64,000 nucleotides of DNA from Apostichopus japonicus (GCF_037975245.1 NC_092570.1:10069501-10133500); one strand, 5' to 3'. Positions 1-19,000 are shown, counted from the first letter of the stretch. The notes: generated by a model from the letters alone, not told the origin. Numbers and translations: made by a program.

Positions 1-1720
<1,720 letters not shown>

Positions 1721-2612
1721 ATCAGTCTATTGCTCATATCGTTATGGAATCGATGCACTGAAAATATCTTTGTTTATTGAGATATTATACCATCTATGCG
1801 AGTGAGTGAGTGTGTGTGTATGTGTACTGCAAGCCTATATAAGATGTATAGCGCTTATTCCCACAGCACTTCGCCAAGTGTGCTTCTCGTCAAAATCGAA
1901 CTTGAGAAAGTATTTGGCCGCTGGGCAAGACGAAGTTTGTCCTGCATCAGTTTAACCATTTAACCTCTGTGTTCTAGCGAGTCTAGCTGACTTTGTGCTC
2001 TACCATACGCCAATAAGGTTTTAAATTGGCGGGCTTTGCCGAACAAGACTAGGGTTGACGTGCTCTCTATATCAAGACCACCCGAGGGAAATTTGTCGCC
2101 AAATTGCTTTGTGTTTACATGAACTTTTTACCACTGGGATTTTGTCTTCTCGTATTCTCATGCGAGGCTGAGTCAATTCCATCGCGATGCGTTTGAACAT
2201 TTGAAAATGATACCTGACTGCAATTTGAATGAAATGACATAATAATGAATCTAATATCTGTGATCTTTGAAATTCATCATACCGAATAATTGAAACTAAC
2301 AACACGGAAGGTGCTGATCTCTCTTTGATATTTTCAAAACACGTTGAATCCTTTTAACATATATAGAGGTACACTAGTGAGGTAGTCTGTTTATTGACCA
2401 TCAAAATACTGTCCGGTCTACGCATGTGTGAAAGAATTAAAGTGGCTTAAAATTTCAGCATAAGAATTCAAAATTACTTGCACCACAAGAAATAGCCATG
2501 TCGATAGTAACATTTCCATCGAATAGTGTTACAATTATTTTGTGAGTCTAGAGCGCAGGCAATATTCTGTGCCAACAAACCATGTTGAATATGACTAACG
2601 TTATAAATGAGG

Positions 2613-4972
<2,360 letters not shown>

Positions 4973-5013
4973 CCACACACACACAGAGAGACACAAATGC
5001 ACACACACACACT
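4973..5013. repeat. CA/GA-rich simple repeat
   Basis: Short imperfect CACACA/GAGAGA tract just upstream of the 42-bp array. Confidence 0.85.
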
Positions 5014-5075
5014 AAAGGATGACAAAAGACAAAGAACAAAGGGACCAAAAAGTATGAACAAACGTTCAAATGCCA

Positions 5076-6510
5076 AAAGATGACATTTTGTACAATAGTC
5101 GTTAAGAAACTGTTTTAAAGACGACATTTTAGACATGTAGTCATTCATAAACTGTTATAAAGATGACATTTTGTACAAATAGTCATTGTTAAACTGTTTT
5201 AAAGATGACATTTTGTACACATAGTCATTGTTAAACCGAATAAAAGATGACATTCCGTACATATAGTCATTGATAAACTGTATAAAAGATGAAATTTTGT
5301 ACATATAGTCATTAATAAACTGTTAAAAGATGACATTTTGTACATATTGTCATTGATGAACTGTTTTAAAGAGGACATTTTGTACATATAGTCATTGATA
5401 AACTGTATAAAAGATGACATTTTGTACATATAGTCATTGATAAACTGTATAAAAGATGACATTTTGTACATATAGTCATTGATAAACTGTTTTACAGATG
5501 ACATTTTTAACATATAGTCATTGATAAACTGTTTTCAAAATGACATTTTGTACATATTGTCATTGATAAAATGTTTTAAAGATGACATTTTGTACATATA
5601 GTCATTGATAAACCGAATAAAAAGATGACATTCCGTACATATAGTCATTAATAAACTGTATTCAAGATGACATTTTGTACATATAGTCATTGATAGACTG
5701 TTTTAAAGATGACATTTTAGACATATAGTCATTGGTAAACTTTTTTCAATATGACATTTTGTACATATAGTCATTGGTAACTGTATTCAAGATGACATTT
5801 TGTACATATAGTCATTGATAGACTGTTTTAAAGATGACATTTTAGACATATAGTCATTGGTAAACTTTTTTCAATATGACATTTTGTACATATAGTCATT
5901 GGTAAACTGTATTAAAGATGACATTTTGTACATATTGTCATCAGTAAACTGTTTTATATATGACACTTTGTACACATAGTCATTGATAAACCGAATAAAG
6001 GGATGACATTCCGTACATATAGTCGTTAATAAACTGTTAAAAGATGACATTTTGTATATAAAGTCATTGATAAACTGTTTTAAAGATGACATTTTAGACA
6101 TATAGTCATTGGTAAACTTTTTTCAATATGACATTTTGTACATATAGTCATTGGTAACTGTATTTAAGATGACATTTTGTACATGTAGTCATTGATAAAC
6201 TGTTTAAAAGATGACATTTTGTACATATAGTTATTAATAAACTGTTTCAAGATGACATTTTGTACATTTTGTCATTGATAAACTGTATTAAAGATGACAT
6301 TTTTTACATATTGTCATTGATAAAATGTTTTTCTAAGATGTCATTTTGTACATATTGCCATTGATAAACAGTTTTAAAGATGACATTTTGTACATATTGT
6401 CATTGATGAACTACTTTCAAGATGACATTTTGTACATATAGTCATTGATAAACTGTTTTAAAGATGACATTTTGTACATATAGTCAGTTTTATCAACTGT
6501 TTTCAAGAGG
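5076..6510. repeat. 42-bp minisatellite array (~34 units) with higher-order repeats
   Basis: The unit reads roughly GATGACATTTTGTACATATAG followed by TCATTGATAAACTGTTTTAAA, 42 bp long. Units vary mainly at the TGATAAACTG and TTTTAAA positions. Because 42 is a multiple of three, the minus strand shows long frames of a 14-residue repeat (MYKMSSFIQFINDY-like). Indels of one or two bases break these frames, so they are not read as genes. A triplet of distinct units recurs at about 5692, 5817 and 6069. A short CA/GA-rich tract lies just upstream (4973-5013). Confidence 0.95.
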
Positions 6511-9500
6511 GTCATGAAGGTCATGATAGTGACAAATAGAATTTTGGGTTCAACCCACCCTTCATATTGTATATATATTGGTACCATAATCGACCGCTAT
6601 AGAACACAGGTTGCACAAAACACTATTATAAAACAATCTTTAAAAAACTATGAAATTATGACAAAATGCAAGTTGGAGGTTTGCAAACGAAACAAAATAC
6701 ATGTTTTTAATATTTGTGCAACTTACAATATTTTGCATCTAATTAAACATTTGGAGTATGATGCCAAATGAATCTGACATAGTTAAAGCCAAAAAGAAGA
6801 TTGATTCAATTCGAAGAAAGGACGTGAATATTTGAATGACAAATTCTCTTGTTCTCTGCGTTCCAACAAACACGAAATCCAACTTTAATTTCTCTCTGGC
6901 CGTTGACTTTGCTCATCATATATAATAAATATTCCATTTTTTCTTTGAAACCTTACCATCTTGATAACTCACCAGAGAAGAGGAAGTGAAGGAGGAGCAC
7001 TCCTCTGATTAGGAGGCGTGATTATAGGTCATAATAACTCAAAATCCAAAGGATTTTGACATTAGTCAACTTACCACGCTACGCAGAAATGCTAATCAAA
7101 TCAGGGGGCAAAGATTGACGAAAACGATAACAAACTTATAATGTGAAGCAGCAATAAGAAGAAAGAAAGTTACCAATTTCATCTTCACTATTTAGAATTG
7201 ATATCGATATTTCATATCAAGACAAAAATGAAATGAAAAAGAAAGTCACCAGCCTTACAGGTTGTATTTTATATTGTAATCTATTATTTTACCTACAATT
7301 TCCAGAGAGCTAACAAGACAGAGCCTCAACCTGTCCAATCGCCAAAATCTTAAACCGTGAATAAACATGAGAGAAAAAAAAATTGGACAAAACAAACTTC
7401 ATCAGATATTTTCCTTTTTATTTTGTCGTTGCTTTCATTTTTCATTGCATAACTTTTGACTTTGCAATGAAGACCAAAGTCGTTGCAAGGTATATACCTG
7501 GTATAACGTGACCGGTGTAACCTTGTCAACATTGAATGGATTAAGTCTATACGTGTGATTTGGATATTAATGTAAATAAATAATCAGGTAAACTATACAG
7601 AGAAGAGACAGAGTCTGTGAGAGATATTATCAGTTATTACTATACCCAGCCATTCGGGCATGTATCGTGTTTCCTTTGTTGAAAGAACGTCTCATTCTTG
7701 GTCCTTTTATTTAAAATATTAGTTAGTCCTGCATGGGATTTTCTATAATATTTGCAGATAATGATCTGTACATATAGTTTGCAGTGTATCGTGGGAATGC
7801 TGTGAGACCAACTAGCTGTAATTGAATCTGTTTTAAGATTGAAAGCAAGGGCCTTCAAGGTAGATTTTAAATTGTATTTTAAATACCCCTTTTCCCCATT
7901 CCAATGATATTTATATAGATAACAGTTACTGGTATACCATGTGTTCTCATATCTAGATGAAGCCGTGGCTATATTTAATGAAATTTATGAAATCACACTA
8001 CAAACTGCCAGATATTCTAAAAAGAACACAAAGCTGCATAACAGCTCAGTGTTATAACACATATTTTAGCATTGCTTCGACAGTTTTCAACAAATATCAG
8101 TTTACATGGTTATTCATAAATTAGTGACAATATTAGTGTTAACAGATACTGTTATACTTTTATATTTCCCGTTATAAACCAATCCTATTTTAGAAATGCA
8201 AAAGGTTGCAATGATTGTAACGCTATACTATAAAACTCAAATGAGAAATTTTCCATCTTAGATAAAATAATAAAAGTGGTCAGGCTGTAACTAGACGCAT
8301 AGAACATCTATCGCGCTCGTTATTATTATTAATAATATTATTTATCCATTTCTACGAACTATATTCGGCATTAGTAGTTCTAAAAGCATCTCTCTTCCTA
8401 ATTTGGTTTATTTTAATCGCATTTAGGAACTACGGATGAATCATTTACATGATGACATATACATGATGACAATATGAACAACGAAAAATGAAACTAACAT
8501 TGGCTATTTCAGAATCAATTTCCCATTAAGCTATAGCCAAAGACAACAATTAACCTTGGCACATTGTCCAAGTGTCCCTAGCTGTTTCTTCATAAAGGTT
8601 AAGATAGCACAATAAAAAAAAAAAACATACAAATAGAATGCATCAAGTCATTGCATATTTTAACTGCAAAATGAACTACTTTAAATTAATATTCATAATT
8701 ATATTTGACAGTTCAACTAAAAACTAAACAAAGCTCTGGAGTCCGGGGTTTTAACCACAAGTTCGGCTGGCGCCATACTTCTGAAGGTAATCCATTCTTT
8801 TACACCAGAAGAACACCAAAAACCAATCACCTCTGTTTCTAACCGTTTACGTACCCCCTTGTTTCCTTGCATCCAACTCCATGGGTGACCAATTACTGGT
8901 CAGTATTTTCTTCCTCTTTTAACGTCTGACTCTTTTCATCGGTTAAGCAGGACTGTATCACAGAAGGTGAAGATTAATTAGGATATATTCACTTATTATT
9001 ATTATTAAACACAGATTTAGTTTTTAAGACAAAGATTTTGAGGTGGTCAACTTTTATGGATCTCAAGGCTATAAGGTTACCTCTTAGAAGAGCCTTCTTG
9101 AAAGGGTTTCAATCAGAAATAGGAATATTAAAACACAGGATGTATGTATACGGACAAAATATGTGACTATAGAATACTAATACCCCCCCCCCCAAAAAAA
9201 AAAAAATAGTGTAAAAAATTAATGAAAACTGTATGGTCAACAATATCCCCAAATCTACCAAGTATGTTTAAAAATAGCACTGTAATTCATAAGAATGGCA
9301 ATTTGTTATTAACAAATATATTCTGCTTGTGCATGAAACTAATATTATGAATACTTAAATGTTTCCAATACAAAAAAATATATACCACAAAAATGCAAAT
9401 TGCAAATATTTACGATTAATAATCTTCTTTATATTTGAAAATGAAATGAAATTGGCCTTCTCAAACGGCCAATCAGCTGCAACTTGTAGCATCAAAAATA

Positions 9501-12500
9501 TTTATCAAACTTGCCGCGAGAAGAGCTTCTTTAACTGAACCTACGAAATAATTGGCTATTTTGGAATTGTACTCGATTAAGGTCTTTCTACAAATTTGGG
9601 GTTTACTTTTTGGTGTCACCACTGCACAGTAAAACAGTAAGACATATTCTGCAAAACTGTACCTAAATGTATTAATAACAAAGGACAAATAAATGTGTTT
9701 CGGCACGCTATGCAAATATTTCATTACAGACAAGCTAACCAAGATAAACATTTGTAAATTGTTTTCTAATGGAAAAATCAGAAAAAAACAGAAACATTAA
9801 AAACTTGGCTGACTTAAATATCAGAATCCTCTTTTACTGAATATCTTCGTCTTGAGACCAATTTATAAAAAACACAGAAAACAACCTTAAATGCCTAATC
9901 ATTCTTAGAAACTTCTCATAAATTCCAAATCGGCGCCCCATGAAAACAAACCTAGATCGGTCTCTTCTGGTTTTGTGGTTTGGGTATTGATCAGAATAAG
10001 ATGGAAAATATGATTCTACAAATATGAAAACTAAACTTTGTATGAATTACGAAGAAAATACTTTTTCTAGAGACAGACTATACCATGCTACTTTCCATCG
10101 AATAGTAGTCATTGTTTTTTATTTGTAATGTTAAGAAACCGATCTTTTATTGTTATTAAAAGTAAAATTGCAATTGATTAAACAAATTCAATCTGATGAA
10201 CACATCCCCGAATAAATAAACGTTAAAATTAATGATTACCTTAATAATCTTTGGAATATTTGGTGGCACAGCTATCTTCAAAAAAACAATATATATATAA
10301 ATCTGTGAATTACATGCAAATTAGAACTTTGAAAATGAAACTGGTCTATAGTCCAGCTAAATGAAATATACTGTCATGGAATTCTATAGCATACATTAGA
10401 AAGAAAAAAACATTCATTTCAATTACAACAAAGCTTCTCTAATGTTTTGCGATGTTTAGGAAATTGAGGAAACTGGTATGATATCCTTAGGGTTATATGA
10501 AAGTTCAATGTTATAGGAAAATGTGGAAAAACATGTAAAACTATAACATTAATGCTTAAATTCATAATCCCGCATTTACAAAGGACGACCGGATATGATA
10601 CAAAATTATATTAAGTAATTTACCCGCGATTTAATCTATATTTTCTGGCTTACCTTTGGTGGTTAGAAAGTCCATACATTTTCAAACTGTTTAGCTTGCT
10701 AGATTTTGACAAAACATTACCTTCCTCTGTATAGCTTCCCTATAACCTCTTTGATTTTTTTGATCTTTGTTGAAATGTTTATTCCAAGTTATGTCAAACC
10801 ATGCTTTAAAACTCCAAATATAGCAAAAAGAGAAAACTTTCAAGAAAGAAACAAGGATACAAATCTTAATAAAAATCTTCAATGGTTTAAGGTATTAATT
10901 TACATCTATATCGTTATAACACAACTAAAACGGATAATCTAAATTTAGCGAAGATACCCCTATCTATACCTAAGCATAACCTTTCGATTTCTCAGTTGTG
11001 GTATACTTTGTAAAGTATCAAATAATTTAATTGTAGATTGGAACTGTCGACTCTTTGCTGCGAATATTATAAGACTAGACATTAAGTTGCCTCATGTTAT
11101 TGGTTATAAAAATGGGCAAAACTGCGTGCTATTTAAAGCAGTGGTCAATTATACGAGAAGAAATTTTCACATGGCGTCGGACAATGGTGCGGTTTGCCGT
11201 AGGGTTAACGAGTGTTTCCTTGTGTGACAGGTTCCGTGAGTTTCGAGATTGATGACAAACAGGTTAAAAAATAATGCTTCTAAAAACAACAATATAAACA
11301 TGTTCGGGTATTTCATATATCTAATTAAAGGGTAGATTAATTAGGCAAGATAACGCGATACGATATCAAAGTTTATCTCGGACTTCATGAATAAATCAAA
11401 TAAATAAAAAAATACTTAAAGAACGTCCGATTTAAAGAAAATATTTGTTTCCGTTTTTAAAGGCCTATGAACGCAGAAGTTAAGAAACGCAATGGATATT
11501 TTATTTTCAGCGTGAAGATGCTTTGATTAGTTCTGTTGACTTCTCTATGTGTTCATATTGATCAAAAGCTATACTTATAATGAATTATTAAATAATTTCG
11601 TAATTTGAGCATAAATAAAAAATAAAAATATTGAAATGAAGATGGAGATTGATTGTATAGCTATATTCATGTCTTTAAATGCTCCCAAATCTTTCACATT
11701 TCTACAATAGTCAAGATCGCTGAATTTCATGTATGTATATATTTGTCAACTTTTAAGTAATACATAAAAGTTATGTGGAAAGAAAAGGGCCTTATTATAC
11801 CAGTTATTAAACTCGGCGGCAGATTGTCAACAATATTGATTTTTTTCTTCACATTTTTAACTAGTTATTTCCATTTTTTCTGTAGCCCAGTAAATAACCT
11901 CTCGTCGATTCCTCTCCCTCTTTATCATTAACAATATCTTTAATATCTATAATATTGATATCTTTAAGTGTACAACGCGGTGCTTGATTTAACAAACGAA
12001 ATTCACCTCATGTGCCGTGGTCAGTGCATCTCTGCGTCAACAACAATGGGATTGTCCCGGCTTGTTTCCTTACCGAACAACATGTTTTAGTTGACTAACC
12101 CAGGAACTTTCCCTGCGTGGTTAAATCAAACTAGAAACTTAATATGATATGATTTGTACATGTGGCTAATAACATTCAGAAAGACAAACTTCCGATCTTC
12201 TTTAAATGTGGATTAATTTCCGATATTGATAATCTGGGAAATTCAAAGACGCCGAAAGTAATCAGACGTTCAGGAAACGACGGATTAGAGAAAAGAAAAC
12301 ATTAATCCCAATCAAAACTAATCGTACGATAACAGGGTTACATTGACCTAAGACTTACGATATTTTGGGTTCAATAAAACAAATAAAATGTTGTTATAAA
12401 ATGTATAATATATAAAGTAAAAGAATGAAAAAATCAAAATACATATTGAACTTACACAATTCGTCCATAAAATACCCTAGACGTTAAATCTACATTACAA

Positions 12501-13550
12501 AATCTTTTTTCGGATTAACTGTTTCAATTGTTTTCTATTAATCTCAACAAAATGTTTGTTATCGTGGTAAATGTCGATTTTTTAATTATGATATATCAAT
12601 AACTTATTGCAACAGATGTAATAAAGGTTAGTAAATATGGCATATTTTATGGACTTTATTTTCTGATCAATATTAAAATTAGGAAACCAAAATTCTGTTT
12701 GTGCGAAACACATAATTTTACAAAGGAAGTACTATAATTTGTCCTTGTTAGCAGTGTATAGTTAACGGTGCAAAGCATATCTCATTTGTAATTCTCTAGT
12801 ATTGGGAGGAAATTATTGTTGTTGTTATAATTCCAATTATTTTCCTATAAAACAACTAAATAATTTAGTAAACACCGTAGCAACCACTGTGATACTGGTC
12901 GTTTTCTACCACTTTAGCATATTTTTTTTAACTAATTATATAAAAATATTTTGATTATACTGCTGCTTAACATTTTAACATTGATTTGAAACAAAAAAAT
13001 GGAGCCGTGATGCTTTGCAATAATGGTTAAATATAGATACTGCGATAGTTGTGACAACTGTTGAAGGAAATCATATAATGAATTAAAAGGAAAACTGCTT
13101 CGGAAAGTTGAATGAGGGCCAATGAAGTATTAATAGTATGTTATATTATAAAAGTACAAGTAAAGTATTTTATTATTCGTTTCATCACCATAAATGTGGA
13201 AAGTGGTAACTTTGTGAAGAAGGTTCTCGTAGGTTTTCTAGCAGTTACTTGTATTTTCGACCAACGAATTCGCTGTCACTTTAATGTCAAATAAATGTAT
13301 AAACTACCGAGAGAAGAAAAAAAAAACGTTTGGTAACTTTTATATCAAATCATCCATATTTATTCTATACCTACAAAGCTTCCTCTGAAGTTGTGGTAGA
13401 CATGTGCACTCTAAAAAGATAACAGGAGTGAATCAAAAACATCTCTGCTTAGTGATTTATCTAGCAGATTAGTCGTGTTATAGACATAGCAGTACTGAGT
13501 AGCAGCAAATAGAATTAAAAAGTTAGAAACAAAAGAATTAGAAACAAAAG
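6511..13550. other. Long AT-rich non-coding stretch
   Basis: No recognisable exon, tandem array or terminal-inverted-repeat element. Open frames are below about 95 residues and low-complexity in composition. A C10/A12-type run lies near 9183-9206. Confidence 0.55.
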
Positions 13551-13742
<192 letters not shown>

Positions 13743-14897
13743 TTAACGTGGCACTTGCATCATGGGATCATCAACAAAGAAGGCGGGGTTAAATTACCCC
13801 GAACGTCAGGGATCACGCTGATGTTATAAAATTTAAATATGCCTTACAGTCAAATAAGTATATTGAAGCCTAAAATACCTAAAATGTATAGACAAAATAA
13901 GGTTGAATGATATATAGGTCCTACATAACAAACAAAAAACAGGGTCAGTATTCAATTAAAAAACAGGTCGAATAATTTTATATGGCAGCTTGCCATAAAC
14001 TAATATCACTTTATAGTGTTTGTAATATTAGTTGGGTGTAGCCTCCTCTTGTCGCGTCAGCTTTTTCTACCCAGTTTTAACAGACCACCTGACAGAAACA
14101 ATTATTGGACTTACTTATGACCAGTCTATTCTATCTTTCCATGATACGAATACGCCAGCTGATCTCTTCTTTCCCGAAGCCTTCTGCCTTGCTCGGTAAG
14201 ACAGTGATTCTAATAAAATGTTAATAATGTTATGAGTCTATACGAAGGCAAAAGAAGACATATCGCTTTTCATTTCCCTTCCTTGCAGAGTTGCATATTT
14301 AGGATGAATACCATTGCGGGTTAGTGGTCCGGAGACAGAATCCTGTGGGGCCCAGCAGATTTCCAGTGGGCTACCAGTGGTCCTCAGTGAGGTCCTGCTG
14401 TGTGAAACCAGTTCACTAGCAAGCAATTGATCAGCTTCTATCATCTTGAAAACCGCAAGAGTCCCTTAACGTGTTGTTAATGATTTCAAGAACACTCTTA
14501 GAACCTGTCGAGTGTGGGAATATTTATTACAGAATGAAGCCAAAGTTAATTCTTATTGACTGAATTGTCTATACCTACCGCTCTGATATGGGATGTAACA
14601 GTGACACCAGTTATGGAAAATTAATATAATTCTTCTAAAGGGTTACGATCAAATATCTTCCTCCAAATTCTCAAATATTTGCCACCTATCTACCATCAAA
14701 TATGTTCTTTTTTCTCCCTTTCGTTGATCTAAAGTTAGTCTTTTCTTTTAAATTTATTTGAGTACGTATCAACCTTACTTCTACCGATGTTGGTTATATG
14801 GGTCTTAATCTGCAGGGTCAAAAGATATTATTTTAATTACTTGACAATTCCGTGACGAAGATGAAGGGACTGTAGTCAGTAACGACAACATACCAAG

Positions 14898-15223
14898 GGC
14901 GTAGGAACCGGGGGGGGGGGCCAGTGAAAAATATGGGGGGCGGAAGTACCATTCCGCCCCCCCCCCCCGCTCAGCAAGTCAGAAAACCCCTTTTCATTTC
15001 CAAATCAGAAAAAAAATCTCATTTGGAGCACCAAATTGCATCTAAGGCCAGGTGAAAATGCAAAATTATTTACAAAATCGTGGAGTGGGTGTTGAAGTGT
15101 GCTATATTGCACCAAATTGCATCTGGGGCCACCTGGAAATGCAAAAAAAAATCCAAAGACCCCTCCCCCAGGCCGGCCATCAGTCTTCAGCCCCCCCTCC
15201 ACTCAAAAGTACCTTCCTACGCC
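14898..15223. mobile_element. MITE-like element, copy 1
   Basis: About 326 bp bounded by GGCGTAGGAA (14898-14907) and its exact reverse complement TTCCTACGCC (15214-15223). Inside are long G and C runs, then an internal repeat of GCACCAAATTGCATCT at about 15028 and 15109. The order and spacing match copy 2 at 34746-35080, with small indels. The short open frames on both strands here are by-products of the element and not genes. No clear target-site duplication is visible at the ends. Confidence 0.72.
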
Positions 15224-15495
15224 ACTGCAAAATACCATCGTTTGTGTAGCACACAAAAACCAAACCAACATGATTTGGAACTAACAAATAGACAGACTAT
15301 GATAGGCCAATGAAGGAATCTAAACATATAGGAGCAAATCCGTGTCTTACAGTCAGACGTTATTTTGGCATTGGCGTCAGAATACGGCAGGCGAAATAAC
15401 GCAACTGGTAGTCCTTGTAACGATATCTCAAACTTAAACTTTCAAAAGTAAAAGGGCTGTTTAAATTTCAGAATTATAAAAGAGTAGCAAGTGAT

Positions 15496-16037
15496 AACAC
15501 AACGATATCACGTGATAACATATCGCGATAACATAACCTCACACTGACTTTACTCATCTAGCTGCAGGGATGCCATAACGATATCACGTGATAACATATC
15601 ACATATGGCGATAACATAATCTCATACGGTACTGACTTTACTCATCTAGCTACAGTGATTCTACAACGATATCACGTGATAACATATCACATATCGCGAT
15701 AACATAATCTTATACTGACTTTACTCATCTAGCTGCAGTGATTCCACAACAATATCACGTGATAACATATCGCGATAACATAACCTCACCCTGACTTTAC
15801 TCATCTAGCTGCGGTGATTCCACAACAATATCACGTGATAACATATCGCGATAACATAACCTCACACTGACTTTACTCATCTAGCTGCAGTGATTCCACA
15901 ACAATATCACGTGATAACATATCGCGATAACATAACCTCACACTGACTTTACTCATCTAGCTGCGGTGATTCCACAACGATATCACGTGATAACATATCC
16001 CATATCGCCATAATCTCACACTGACTTTATTCATCTC
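15496..16037. repeat. 76-bp tandem repeat with two palindromes per unit (7 units)
   Basis: Seven units carry the palindrome TATCACGTGATA, with the CACGTG core starting at 15509, 15585, 15673, 15756, 15832, 15908 and 15984. Spacings are 76, 88, 83, 76, 76 and 76 bp. Most units also carry a second palindrome, TATCGCGATA, about 8 bp further on, then ACTGACTTTACTCATCTAGC. The two longer spacings come from small insertions (an extra ACATATC-type segment). The last unit is degenerate at its TATCGCGATA site. Confidence 0.95.
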
Positions 16038-19000
16038 GAAAATACATCAAAGAGATGATTATTGGGACAGTACGCATAGAGAGGACAACCAGCCATCATA
16101 ATTAACCTGCATGTGATAGAGAAGAAATTTACTAGTTTGGCTTCATTCTCTAAACTGTATACTTTATAATACATATGTCATTACATCTAACATGCTGACA
16201 TCGTATTGGAAGCTTCCAAAGTTTCCTATTATCTGTGTATCATATAATGTTTTAAGAAAAAAAAATTATTTGACTACTTTACATTATGGATAGATATTTA
16301 TTAAGTTTAGACATATTTGATCAAAATAAACTATAATAAGAGAAGATGTCTTTTTTAGCGTGAAGCAACGTGAATCTTTCACCGCGAGCAAACTGTTCTT
16401 GCTTGTTATTTCTTGGGATAATCTGTTATATATTCTACTTTGCGTTTTACAAAGTTTTTCTGGTAACAACATGATCATATCACATTTCAATAATCTTAAG
16501 CATACATTATATACTTAACATCATTTCTTTAATAATCAATTGAATAGGCTGATACAGTTTTGCTGGGTTTTTGTTTTTTTAAATAGTTCAATGCGTATAT
16601 GCCACATGTGTTTTCCACATGATTTATACTGTTTAGTCTTTACCAAGAAAAAATATAAAAAGAACTTTTGCAATTTGACAAACGTGGAGGGTAATCTTGA
16701 GCATATAAACAGCTGTTTTCTAGCCTCTTATGTATCACTACGACGTCACTTTAATCAAGAAGAGATTATACCATATATGTTTCTCTCAAGGATAATAACT
16801 ACCAAAGATTACGGTATGAGTATTACATTTCGAGAAGTTCTATTTATGTTATGTAAGTTCATACTGTAGAAATGTAGAAAGCATAATCATAATTATATGT
16901 TGTTTGTTTGTCTAGAAGATTTGAAATCGATGACTGTCGATTAAGTTATGAAAGCAGAATATTATTAGCGGCAAACAATGATATACATTGCAGATATATA
17001 GAAACAATAAGTGAAGTTATAACTGTGCAGAAAGAAGGATTACAAAACTATGTAAACTTGATGACATGTTATAGCCTATACTTATTATTACTCGATAACG
17101 GGTCTTGCTGAAATATATTAATCTCTGTATGAAATAGACCTGTATAACACGAAAGCAAGTAATCACAGAACTATTTACCAATGAAGTAAGTCTTGAAACA
17201 GACATCTCGATCTTTTTAAGTTAGAATTATAAAAAGGTTCACTCACGTTTTTAAGAACATTTGTCATAAACTATTACAGTTCAAATGGGGAATTATTATA
17301 CTGTATTGCGTCTTTTTCTGTGGTCATTCCAACAAGTCCTAATATAAACTCGTTGTTTGTATATCAAAATTTCGTGATTTGAAAGCCCTAAGAAAACCAA
17401 ACCGAATTCTTTTGTCTTAGGTCTGTCCAAGTTTGTGGTAATCGTATTTTCCTCGATTTAAGTTTGAAGAAGAAAACAAAAAGAACAATGGTAAAGTTAA
17501 TCACCTCAGATTAAAAAAACTTTGAGTTGATAAGATTAAAAAAGAGCCTTTGATCTGCTTTCTGAGTCGAATATTGGATGTCCAAATTCTAGCGTGATAA
17601 ACATGTAGTTGTCCCCTGCTGACTTTTATTTTCATGATGTAAAGAATATTTCTCATGTCATGAATTATACATTTAAAAGAAAAACAATCTTAGACGTTAA
17701 TTTGTACTTTGATCTGTTTGTAAGGACACACCTGTCTTGAATTCCCTTTCAGTGTCAAATCTGGCAGACATGATTAGGCAGTAAGAACATTTTTTCCAGG
17801 GTCTATTTCAATTCCCTCTCTTTTCCCTTCACATTGAGGTTACCGGTCGACTTTAGGGGTAACCTATTTTTGTTGTAAACACCCGCACGATCTTGCAGTT
17901 GGTATTTTCTTGGTGGAATTTTCAAAGGGAAAGATAAAATTACTAGATTTATTATATTTCAAAACAAAATTATTTACTGTGACACCAAAAACAAGATAGG
18001 AACAGTTGTGTGGCTGGTGGAGGGTTCTAATTTTTTTTTTCTCTCTTCGTGCATGCCGCTTGGATATTTTATATCTCCGTGTTTTTGGGGATAAGCTTAC
18101 TCCATTGGAACGAATCGACATAGTTCAGGAAATCAAGTTCGATCAAAACGTAATTTCTTGAAAATACAAAAGACGAGAAATGTTAGATCAAAAACTACCG
18201 CCAAGGGAGCCTACGTTTGATTTGATTAGAACTACGCCTGGTGTCAAGGTTGCCAAACACGCGAATTGAACGAGAATTAACCATTCTCTCAGCAAGCGAC
18301 ATGTACTTTCTTTGGGTCACGGTCTTGTACTCGACGGGAAACGTTCTGTACTCGGTGTAGATTTACTGTACCCCCCGCCCACCATTTCTCGTCCAACGCT
18401 ACGGGAGCCCTTTCCCCAAATGTCATGTATCCTGATGGTTGGGTTAGTTGATAAGTAGAGTAGATCGGCAGAGTGCACTCCAGTAACAGGGGCAACTCTA
18501 ATTGCTGAAAATGCATTGACAATTCAGTAAAGCCCCACGATGACGTGGTCCCAGTAGAGTATTTTGCCGCACTGATTTCGTAATGAGTATCTCATATACG
18601 TTAGGTTAGTTACAGAAGATAACAATGATGCATAAAAAGAAGCGTATATATAGTACCGGTGTATATAGCTTTAGGCGATTTAACTGTGGTAGGTTAAACA
18701 GTGATTATGAATCGACTATCATACGTCCCGTGAAGTCTAAACTGTACCTCGGGACAGCTTCCCTGCAAGGGGAGTTGGAAGAAAAGAATTTTACAAGAAT
18801 GCGTAACAGGTGAATTTCGTGCGTCGTGCACCACTGAGTTCTTTCCTATTAAATGTCGCCCTCCTATCGGCAAACAACACTATTTTAAAGCTCCGATGAC
18901 CTGAAAATTAATCTTCTAGAAAGACTCAATCTACCACGGAGTTCCCAGCTGGTAAACCTATCTTATGGCGTTTACGTATAAAATCTTTGCAGTATTACAC

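Noticed and set aside
5199-6101. Minus-strand proteins made of a 14-residue MYKMSSFIQFINDY-type repeat
   Set aside because: They arise because the tandem unit is 42 bp (a multiple of three); one-base indels break the frame several times and no start, splice or codon-use signal supports coding.
5076-6510. Possible CRISPR array
   Set aside because: Units are contiguous without unique spacers, and the context is eukaryotic; it is a minisatellite. The same applies to the other tandem arrays.
15005-15313. Short frames on both strands within and beside the first interspersed element
   Set aside because: Explained by the non-coding element; similar frames occur in the second copy without any conserved protein.
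16540-16869. 109-residue plus-strand frame
   Set aside because: No recognisable domain; several Cys/His residues but no zinc-finger spacing; probably chance.
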